DNA of 64,000 nucleotides from the NCBI GenBank assembly GCA_903883945.1, contig CAISCV010000051.1:1-64000 (forward strand), given 5' to 3'. The translations under genes were made by a program, and so were the position numbers. Origin of the DNA: an uncultured Chitinophagaceae bacterium (GTDB lineage Bacteria; Bacteroidota; Bacteroidia; Chitinophagales; Chitinophagaceae). Under the pieces are notes generated by a model. The model searched no databases. It was not told the origin of the DNA and saw nothing but the letters and a program-made list of their open reading frames with translations. Of this stretch, positions 19,501 through 25,515 are shown in pieces (position 1 is the first letter of the stretch; the number at the start of each line of letters is the position of its first letter).

Positions 19501-21518
19501 TTACTTACAATGATGTATCGTTGAATGGTGGTACTTTAACTATTAATTCAGGTGTGACTTTGACTGTTAACGGTAACCTTTACTTGAATGCGGGTTCTAT
19601 CATCAACAATGGTACAATTGTTTATGGTAATGGTTTAACTGTAAACTCTGGTAATACAGTAAACTTAAGTGGTTCTTTTAGTAATGATATCATCAATAAT
19701 GGTACTATTAACTTAACTGCAAACACAACTTTCAGTGGTGGTTTAACAAACAACGGTATCATTACAGGTGCTGGTACTTATTTAACTGCTAAGAAATTAA
19801 CTTTGGCTGGTACAAGCGTAAACTTAGCTGGTAACGGTTCAATCGGTGTTTTAGAAATCAATACTACTGGTACTATTTCTAACACTGGTTCTGATTCATT
19901 GAAAGTAGTTAACAAATTAATCTTGACTAAAGGTACTTTGGCATCTAACGGTAAATTAACTATCAAATCTACTTCATTGGATAGTACTGCTATCGTTGAT
20001 GTAGTTGCTAATGGTAGTGTTTCTGGAAATGTAGTAGCTGAGCGTTTCATTCCTGCTGGTTTCCGTGCGTATCGCGATTTAACGCCAGGTGTTAACACCA
20101 ATGGTGGTACAATCTTTACAAACTGGCAAGAAGGTGGTAACAAAACTGCTGGTTACGGTGTGTTCATTACAGGTGCTGCTGGTACTGCTGGTACTGCAGA
20201 TGCTACTTCTGGTTGCGATTATACTGGTGGTGGTGCAGCTTCTGCCTATACTTATAGAAGCTCAACTTGGAATACGTATAGCAAAGCAGCTAATTATACT
20301 AAGTCTGGTGCATTAGCAAATTTAGATTACCACTACGGTTACCGTGTGTTGGTAAGAGGAGATAGAGGTTACAATATTGCACAAGCTGGTTTGTCACCAT
20401 ATTTCATGGTAAACAAAACTACTATAAGAGCTACAGGTACTTTGGTTACGGGTAATGTTACTTATAGTCCAGTTACGCACTTGAATACTGCTTTAAACAG
20501 CTTTAGCATGATTGGTAATCCTTATTTATGTCCAATAAATTGGGATGACATTTACAATGATGCAGCAAATGCAACTGCTAATTTAACATCTACTTACTAT
20601 TTTATTACTCGTAATGATTCTACAAATCATGATGGTCCAACAGGAGCACTAAGTTTCTATGGTACTTATGATGCATTATTTGGTTCTGTAGCAGATGGTA
20701 TGATTTCTATCATTCAACCAGGACAAGCAATCTTTGTTCAAAACAATGGTTTAGCTGCAACAGGTTCATTAACAATCAAGGAATCACACAAACTACCTAG
20801 TCAGTCAAGAAAACAATATGGTATTTTTGGTGCATCTGCTTCAAATAAACTCTATATTTCTTTATTGAAGAATACAGATTTAGGTTACCAAACAGCTGAT
20901 GCTATTAAGGTAGTTGAAACGAATTCTTTGGCTGCTAACCGTGGTGTAAACAAATTTGTTAATGCTACAGACAACCTTTCTATCATAGAGGGTAATAAAG
21001 ATTATGCAATAGCGGGTTATAAAAAATTAACTGTTGCTGATACTATCAATCTTTCTGTTGATCAACTTACAGCAGGTACTTCTTACCAATTAAAAGTTAA
21101 TGCTATTAGTTTTAAAGCTGAAGGTCTTACGCCTTATTTGTTAGATAAAACAAACAATACTACAACTGAATTGAAGGGTGATAATACAAAAGTAACTTTT
21201 GTTGCTACCAATGCAGATGCTAAGCGTTTTGCAATTGTGTTTGGTTCAAAAGCTGCACCTTTAGCTCTAGCTAAAGTAAGTGTATACCCTAATCCTTTGG
21301 TAGGTAACACGTTGCACCTTTCTACTGGCAATCTTGCTGCAGGAAAATACAGTGTAGTAGTTTACAATGTATTGGGTGGAAAAGTATTTACTTCTCAAAT
21401 CAACGGAGCAACAGGTATCCAGAGTTTAAAAGTAGGTTCTTTATCTGCAGGTAACTACAATGTAGTGGTAAGCAACAACAGTAAAGTGGTTTACAGTACT
21501 GTTTTACAAGTTAAATAA
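16506..21518 (+). CDS. Giant internally duplicated T9SS surface protein
   Basis: 1670 aa with signal peptide MKRNFLGFVLLLAAISSNAQ. Residues about 25-506 and 507-988 are two copies of one domain, offset by exactly 482 codons. Each copy contains a beta-helix-like core (GLVYVTNGATLTIEAGTVV, WGGIILLGKAPINVKG) and the acidic loops YANDDAFEWFGGTVNCSHL and GVDDEFDTDNG. A glycine/asparagine-rich beta-solenoid follows at about 995-1150 (NGGTLTINSGVTLTVNGNL), then a beta domain, and a T9SS tail (VYPNPLVGNTLHLSTGNL). It is probably an abundant surface or extracellular adhesin or matrix protein. No catalytic motif was recognised. A strong terminator follows. Confidence 0.85.
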   Translation: MKRNFLGFVLLLAAISSNAQVQFLKSVNYRGAFAPSPTEMWTNGWANWDPNSTVYPSTDVTISGNITSNTKWTKNHTYLLQGLVYVTNGATLTIEAGTVVRGDATIANTSLVVTRGAKLYAVGTANAPIVFTSNKAAGSRNPGDWGGIILLGKAPINVKGTKKASTVPGADSVTIADGTNYIEGIVENDNTLYGGTDANDNSGTLKYVRCEFGGYVFQPNKEINGITFGGVGRGTTIDYVQSSYANDDAFEWFGGTVNCSHLISYRGVDDEFDTDNGFSGTVQFCLGVRDPQIGDLTWNVSGGSTSEGFESDNDANGSANTPLTSAIFSNVTFVGPLRGHNTTAYAYNPDNLYPAFRRVARIRRNSRLRVINCIMTDYPTGLFVDDNGTVPTTQAASNGSMVFANNIIAGVLPGHVLEWGGFANQYDLTKIQTWVDKSKYSSAYTWFAANNNDSVATTTDILTTPYSYTSPDYRPKAGSIAVSGADFTNSLIAPYVIAEATNKNLVKKVDYRGAFAPAPTAMWTTGWANWDPNNTVYPATDVNVSGNITSNTTWTKNHTYKLQGLVYVTNGATLTIEAGTVIRGDATIANTSLVITRGAKLNAVGTVLNPIVFTSNKAVGQRNPGDWGGIILLGQAPINVKGTKKASTVPGADSVTIADGTNYIEGIVENDNTLYGGTDANDNSGTLKYVRCEYGGYVFQPNKEINGITFGGVGRGTTIDYVQSSYANDDAFEWFGGTVNCSHLISYRGVDDEFDTDNGYSGTCQFLLGVRDPQIGDLTWNVSGGSTSEGFESDNDANGSANTPLTSALFTNVTFVGPLRGNNTTAYAYNPDNLYPAFRRSARIRRNSRLRVLNCVMMDYPTGLFVDDNGTVPTTQAASDGSMRFSNNLMAGNLPGHVLEWGGFANQYDLTKIQTWVDKTKYASAYAWFAACNNDSLVSTTGVLTRPYDYTNPDYRPATTSQALVNYNFTDTVFNGLLSTTTYDLFVATGNSSVVSSDITYNDVSLNGGTLTINSGVTLTVNGNLYLNAGSIINNGTIVYGNGLTVNSGNTVNLSGSFSNDIINNGTINLTANTTFSGGLTNNGIITGAGTYLTAKKLTLAGTSVNLAGNGSIGVLEINTTGTISNTGSDSLKVVNKLILTKGTLASNGKLTIKSTSLDSTAIVDVVANGSVSGNVVAERFIPAGFRAYRDLTPGVNTNGGTIFTNWQEGGNKTAGYGVFITGAAGTAGTADATSGCDYTGGGAASAYTYRSSTWNTYSKAANYTKSGALANLDYHYGYRVLVRGDRGYNIAQAGLSPYFMVNKTTIRATGTLVTGNVTYSPVTHLNTALNSFSMIGNPYLCPINWDDIYNDAANATANLTSTYYFITRNDSTNHDGPTGALSFYGTYDALFGSVADGMISIIQPGQAIFVQNNGLAATGSLTIKESHKLPSQSRKQYGIFGASASNKLYISLLKNTDLGYQTADAIKVVETNSLAANRGVNKFVNATDNLSIIEGNKDYAIAGYKKLTVADTINLSVDQLTAGTSYQLKVNAISFKAEGLTPYLLDKTNNTTTELKGDNTKVTFVATNADAKRFAIVFGSKAAPLALAKVSVYPNPLVGNTLHLSTGNLAAGKYSVVVYNVLGGKVFTSQINGATGIQSLKVGSLSAGNYNVVVSNNSKVVYSTVLQVK
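16578..19469 (+). repeat. Two 1446-bp in-frame tandem gene segments
   Basis: Unit 1 covers about 16578-18023 and unit 2 about 18024-19469. The protein is nearly identical across most of the unit, while the DNA differs mainly at third codon positions (compare 16983-17110 with 18429-18556). The duplication is therefore not very recent, and both copies are held by purifying selection. Confidence 0.8.
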
Positions 21519-21528
21519 TTTCAATTTG

Positions 21529-21567
21529 CCAACAGCAGCTGCTCAAGCTGCTGTTGGTTCTTTTTTA
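21529..21567 (+). terminator. Intrinsic terminator of the giant gene
   Basis: A 12-bp perfect stem (CCAACAGCAGCT with AGCTGCTGTTGG) has a 5-base loop and is followed by TTCTTTTTT, 11 bases after the stop. The mini-protein gene begins only 25 bases further, so read-through could couple them. Confidence 0.85.
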
Positions 21568-21591
21568 CTAAAAATCTCAAATTAATAAAAA

Positions 21592-21840
21592 ATGAAAAAA
21601 ACAATTTTAAACTTTGCTAAAGTAGCTGTAGCTACTTCATTGATGATTGCTACTGCAACCATAGCAAATGCACAAGGTAATAATCCACAAGGAAATTTAA
21701 ATGGTACAGATGGTGCATTGAGTGATGCTGCTCCTGCTGTTCCTTTAGATCACAACATGACATTGTTGTTTGTTGCGACTGCACTATTATTTGTAACGTA
21801 CAAATACAAAAAAGGAGAGCTTAGTCTTCTTAGCAAATAA
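21592..21840 (+). CDS. Mini-protein with signal peptide and PID-CTERM-like tail
   Basis: 82 aa. A signal peptide (MKKTILNFAKVAVATSLMIA ... ANA, about 1-27) leaves only about 23 residues of Gly/Asn-rich linker (QGNNPQGNLNGTDGALSDA). The tail then has Pro-Leu-Asp at 51-53, a hydrophobic span at about 56-70 (MTLLFVATALLFVTY) and a basic end (KYKKG). Motif, membrane span and basic cluster in this order are the signature of exosortase-type sorting signals, and the Pro-Leu-Asp resembles the PID-CTERM class. An exosortase lies 2.2 kb downstream. It is probably a processed, cell-surface or signal mini-protein, but the sorting assignment is inference from the pattern. Confidence 0.7.
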   Translation: MKKTILNFAKVAVATSLMIATATIANAQGNNPQGNLNGTDGALSDAAPAVPLDHNMTLLFVATALLFVTYKYKKGELSLLSK

Positions 21841-21893
21841 TAGCGTACACTATAAATTGTAAGGTTTAATTACAACAACAAGGTTTTAGTTAT

Positions 21894-21934
21894 GCGTACA
21901 ATAAACTTCAATTGAAGTTTATTGTACGCTTTTT
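21894..21934 (+). terminator. Perfect-palindrome terminator
   Basis: A 36-base perfect palindrome (16-bp stem GCGTACAATAAACTTC, loop AATT) is followed by TTTTT. It lies 54 bases after the mini-protein stop. A partial copy of the arm (AGCGTACA) also occurs at 21842. Confidence 0.85.
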
Positions 21935-21978
21935 ACTAGAATAAATTATTTTGAATTTCACTAAATAAAACATAAATA

Positions 21979-23112
21979 ATGAAAATATTAATTACAAAAT
22001 TTACATTGCCTTTTACAATCTGCATTGCTTTGGTTCTGTTTTGTACCACCACCATCCTTGCACGAAATGCTATCAAAAGCACCCCTTTAACAGCACTAAA
22101 GAGCGCGTCTGTAAAAACGCCAAGTTCTCTTAAAAGTCCTATGGCAGCCAACCTTCTAAACATTAATTTATTAAAAAACACCACATCCGGATATGGCAAA
22201 GCAGATCAGGTTACTCTCATTGTAAACCCAGCTTTAGCCTCCAATGGGGTAGGTTCTAATAAGTTGCTGAATGGTGCAGATAATATAGCCTTCATAGAAG
22301 GTAGCAAAGTGTTGGCTAATGATGGCTATAAAACAGTATCACCTACCGATACCATTTCTATTTCCATCTCCGAGCTTACTCCCGGAACGGCATATCAATT
22401 GCAAATATTATCTGCTAAGTTTAAGGTTAGTGGTATAGTTCCGATGATTTTCGATAGAATCACTAAATCGGTTACTCAATTTAGTACTGATACTACTTTA
22501 ATTAATTTTACGCCAACAGTTGCCGACACAGCCACTTATCGTAGTCGTTATAAAATTGTATTTGTTTCTAGTTTACCGGTAAGGGAAGTAATGACTTCAG
22601 CCGAAAGTCAAAGCAATGGACAGATAAAAATTAACTGGAATTCTTTTACCGAAACAAACCTTGTTTCCTATACAATCGAAAAATCGGTTAATGGTAAAGA
22701 ATACAATACACTAGCTACTGTTAGAGCAAAAAATACAACTACTGCCAGCTATTCATATACAGATGCAAATGCTACAAAGCAAGCTTCATACTATAGGATT
22801 AAAGCATTAAGTGCCGACGGTACTTATATTTATAGTAATGTAGTTTTTGTTGCTTCAAAAAGTTCTTTTACTAGCGTATATCCCAATCCACTAGTGGGAA
22901 ATACGTTGCACCTTGCCACAAACAATCTTATCGATGGCAAGTATATAGTTAATGTTTATAGCACTTTGGGTACAAAAGTGTTTACAACCACTATTGATGG
23001 CAAATCGAACAAATACGAATTGAATTTAGGCAAACTAGCTACCGGTAATTACAATTTGGTAATCAGGTCGGAGGGTGCAATTGTTTACAATACATCTTTG
23101 CAAGTAAAATAA
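21979..23112 (+). CDS. Secreted T9SS protein related to the giant protein's tail
   Basis: 377 aa with a signal segment (MKILITKFTLPFTICIALVL ... LARNA). Residues about 53-200 (INLLKNTTSGYGKADQVTLI ... LTPGTAYQLQIL ... IVPMIFDRIT) match the region at about 1455-1600 of the giant protein. A fibronectin-like segment follows (INWNSFTETNLVSYTIEKSV ... YYRIKALSADG). The T9SS tail (YPNPLVGNTLHLATNNLIDG) is almost the same as in the giant protein. It looks like a stand-alone version of that protein's C-terminal part. No enzyme motif was seen. Confidence 0.85.
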   Translation: MKILITKFTLPFTICIALVLFCTTTILARNAIKSTPLTALKSASVKTPSSLKSPMAANLLNINLLKNTTSGYGKADQVTLIVNPALASNGVGSNKLLNGADNIAFIEGSKVLANDGYKTVSPTDTISISISELTPGTAYQLQILSAKFKVSGIVPMIFDRITKSVTQFSTDTTLINFTPTVADTATYRSRYKIVFVSSLPVREVMTSAESQSNGQIKINWNSFTETNLVSYTIEKSVNGKEYNTLATVRAKNTTTASYSYTDANATKQASYYRIKALSADGTYIYSNVVFVASKSSFTSVYPNPLVGNTLHLATNNLIDGKYIVNVYSTLGTKVFTTTIDGKSNKYELNLGKLATGNYNLVIRSEGAIVYNTSLQVK

Positions 23113-23127
23113 TATAATGTAAATCTA

Positions 23128-23168
23128 ATTGGGGTTGATGGTTACAAATTGTAACGGTCAATCCCAAT
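23128..23168 (+). terminator. Hairpin after the 377-aa gene
   Basis: An 11-bp stem (ATTGGGGTTGA with TCAATCCCAAT, one G-T pair) encloses a smaller GTTAC/GTAAC stem. Only TTT follows, so it may be a weak or processing hairpin rather than a full terminator. Confidence 0.55.
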
Positions 23169-23184
23169 TTCTAAATCAATTAAT

Positions 23185-23847
23185 ATGCAAAATATAATTA
23201 CTAAATTATTAAGAACAACATTTCTGATAGTTGTTTTAGTTTCATCAACAACACTTCTAAGGGCTCAAAACCCCGGTGGTCCTTTAGATGGTGGCGGCAG
23301 CGATACAGCTGTAGTACCTGTAAAAACAATCATCCTTTCAGTATATCAAGATAATAATAACGTTACTATTACTTGGAATACGATTGGTGAGACACAACTA
23401 GCGTCATTTACAATCGAAAAATCAGAAAATGGTAAAACCTTTTCTGCATTTTACACCATAGTAGCTAAGAATCAATCTGCTGCATCTTATCAAACTTTCG
23501 ATAAGACTACCACAGCCGCTTACTATCGCATAAAAGCAACAGACATTAAAGGAAGTTATACCTACAGTGCTATCAAATATTTTGGAGGAAATAAAAGTTT
23601 AAGCATTAAAGTTTTTCCAAACCCATTAGTAGGTAATACGTTACATATTTCAACCGGTAATTTAACTAGTGGAACTTATCAATTAGTTGTAATTAATGGT
23701 CTTGGTCAAAAATGTTTTTCTTCCCTAATAGAAGGAGCCTCAACAACCACCGATGTAAAAATTGGAAACTTATCTTCCGGAAACTATACTGTTATTGTTT
23801 TCTCTGGAAATACAATTGTTGATACAAAGACACTACTTGTTAAATAG
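23185..23847 (+). CDS. Small secreted T9SS protein
   Basis: 220 aa with signal peptide MQNIITKLLRTTFLIVVLVS ... LLRAQ. After a short Gly/Asp linker (NPGGPLDGGGSD) it contains one fibronectin-like domain (ITWNTIGETQLASFTIEKSE ... YYRIKATDIKG) and the same T9SS tail type (VFPNPLVGNTLHISTGNLTS). There is almost no room for another domain, so it is essentially a sorting tail with one adaptor module. It is the third gene here with the PNPLVGNTLH signature. Confidence 0.85.
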   Translation: MQNIITKLLRTTFLIVVLVSSTTLLRAQNPGGPLDGGGSDTAVVPVKTIILSVYQDNNNVTITWNTIGETQLASFTIEKSENGKTFSAFYTIVAKNQSAASYQTFDKTTTAAYYRIKATDIKGSYTYSAIKYFGGNKSLSIKVFPNPLVGNTLHISTGNLTSGTYQLVVINGLGQKCFSSLIEGASTTTDVKIGNLSSGNYTVIVFSGNTIVDTKTLLVK

Positions 23848-23998
23848 GTATATTATTGCTGATTAATTTCTTAAAGGAATCTTCAAGCTAAACCTATAAT
23901 AAATTCATTTTATAGTTTAACTAATACCTGGATGAAAGTTGTGTTTTTTAATACGCTCATATATCAAATTAATTATCTTCTTAACTTCTTACTAAGAA

Positions 23999-24550
23999 AT
24001 GATAAAAAAATGGTCTAGTCTCAGCCCTGCCTTACAATTCATCATAAAATCTGTGTTGATTGTTGGCACCTGGCGTTTGATGTATATTTTTATTTTACAA
24101 CCAATTAGATTTCCCGATAAGCTATTAACGAAATTTATTGGGGAAGGCACTACCATCTTCATTAATATCTTTGGAAGTAATAGCCTTCCCAAAGTATATT
24201 GTATAGATAGTAAATTTATTGGCGAAGTAGTATTGATTCGTGGAACACACGCAATCCTTCACATTGGGGACGCTTGTAATGGACTAGAATTGATGCTTAT
24301 CTATGCAGGAGTCATTGCTTTGTTGCCAGGAAATAAGAAAAGAAAGACATCCTATATAGTTGTTGGCCTTTTGCTTCTTTTAATTGCAAATATGCTTAGA
24401 TGCACAGGTCTTGAATGGGTTTATGAATTCTATCGTCCATTATTCGAAACAACCCATCACTATATTTTTACGCTTGTTATGTATATTTTTATTTTTATTG
24501 GGTGGACTCTCTACATAAATAAAATAAAAAAATCGAATCCGACAGGGTAG
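23999..24550 (+). CDS. Exosortase/archaeosortase family transpeptidase
   Basis: 183 aa, polytopic. The three expected active-site positions are visible: Cys93 in the GDACNGLELM loop, Arg134 in ANMLRC, and His153/154 in TTHHYIFTLVMY. This Cys/Arg/His triad is the exosortase signature. The length is that of the short Bacteroidota exosortases. By family knowledge the enzyme cleaves a C-terminal sorting signal in the inner membrane and may transfer the protein to another anchor. The best visible substrate is the 82-aa PID-CTERM-like protein at 21592. No EPS or glycosyltransferase cluster surrounds it. Confidence 0.85.
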   Translation: MIKKWSSLSPALQFIIKSVLIVGTWRLMYIFILQPIRFPDKLLTKFIGEGTTIFINIFGSNSLPKVYCIDSKFIGEVVLIRGTHAILHIGDACNGLELMLIYAGVIALLPGNKKRKTSYIVVGLLLLLIANMLRCTGLEWVYEFYRPLFETTHHYIFTLVMYIFIFIGWTLYINKIKKSNPTG

Positions 24551-24582
24551 AACTTTCAAATACAAATGGTATCAAATTTAGT

Positions 24583-24609
24583 AGAGCCGTATAGTTTCTG
24601 TACGGCTCT
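24583..24609 (+). terminator. Hairpin after the exosortase gene
   Basis: A 9-bp stem (AGAGCCGTA with TACGGCTCT) with a 9-base loop lies 32 bases after the exosortase stop. The following CTTGTATAT has few Ts, so strength is uncertain. Confidence 0.6.
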
Positions 24610-24726
24610 CTTGTATATATACACACCCATGTTTGTGTCTCACTCAATTTTGCAAGTCCATGTAGGTTTAGTTGCCACTATACACGTATCCCCTGCTATG
24701 TTGCATAAGATGTTTTCTGTTTTTTA

Positions 24727-25134
24727 TTGTTGCGAATGTCCCACACCCTAGGCCATATAGCACCCTCTTTGAGGGTACATATACCGCAAAATACCTTATA
24801 TACCTATCCAGATATCACGATAGTTTGTGGCAAGATAGAAACGTTAGATCATTCATTTGACACCATTACCAACCCCTCGGTTATTATTGAAATATTATCT
24901 GCCTCTACCCGCGATTATGACAAAGGAGGTAAATTTACTTTGTACAGAGACATTGTCTCTTTGCAAGAATATCTATTGATAGATTCTGAAAGAGTCTCTA
25001 TCGAAAAGTTTATTCGTAATGCAGATGGTAGTTGGCAGCTAACAGAATATAAATTACCCCAACAAAGTGTTCTTATAGAAACCGTTGATGTAACCATTTC
25101 TTTATCCGAGGTTTATGAGGATATTTTTTTTTAA
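24727..25134 (+). pseudogene. 5'-truncated Uma2 family nuclease-like gene
   Basis: From about 24762 the frame reads SLRVHIPQNTLYTYPDITIV ... NPSVIIEILSASTRDYDKGG ... LYRDIVSLQEYLLIDSERVS, which is the C-terminal two-thirds of a Uma2 (DUF820) protein, including the PDI, IEIL-S-ST and DKG signatures. Uma2 proteins are normally about 190 aa. The first 60-70 residues are missing, and the DNA before it does not contain them in any frame. An ATG at 24727 exists but gives non-homologous residues. It is most likely a decayed fragment. It stands alone in a region of poor coding content. Confidence 0.7.
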
Positions 25135-25515
25135 TGGAAGTTGGTTAGCAATAGGTGGTAGGTTACCAACTAGTCCATGATTGTCGGCGTCTAGTTAATG
25201 ACTCCCGTCATGGACTGCCCGTTACTAAAGTTTACACAAAGAAATGTACAAAATAGTTCACGGCACTCACTACAATCTACAAACTTGTAGCGGTTTTATG
25301 CTGTTTGGTCTTCTTTTCCCACTTAGCCCTTATCTATTAAATAACCAGTAACTCGGGTATGCGCTATAACCTGTCCATAACTGCTATTTCGTTTTGAATA
25401 GTAAGATGCACCAAGAAAGGCCTCGCTGGAGCGAAAGCTTCCTTACAAAACGCAAAGTTGTTCCTTAAAAATCTTTAAAAGGACTTAATGCTTTATCAAC
25501 ATTAAAAGATCTCCC
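25135..25515. other. Intergenic region, probable gene debris
   Basis: No frame is convincing. A 9-bp inverted repeat (AGTCCATGA with TCATGGACT, about 25172-25216) has a 27-base loop. The base composition is more GC-rich than other intergenic DNA here. It is bordered by the Uma2 remnant, so it may be a decayed insertion. Confidence 0.35.

Noticed and set aside
21842-21934. Transposon-like short element (repeated GCGTACA ends)
   Set aside because: The second copy is a partial arm of the terminator palindrome and has no flanking duplication.
24566-24860. Short plus-strand frames before the Uma2 fragment
   Set aside because: They overlap a hairpin and each other in different frames and show no similarity to the missing Uma2 N-terminus.
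25172-25216. Transposon terminal inverted repeats
   Set aside because: The arms are only 9 bp, 27 bases apart, with no transposase or target duplication nearby.
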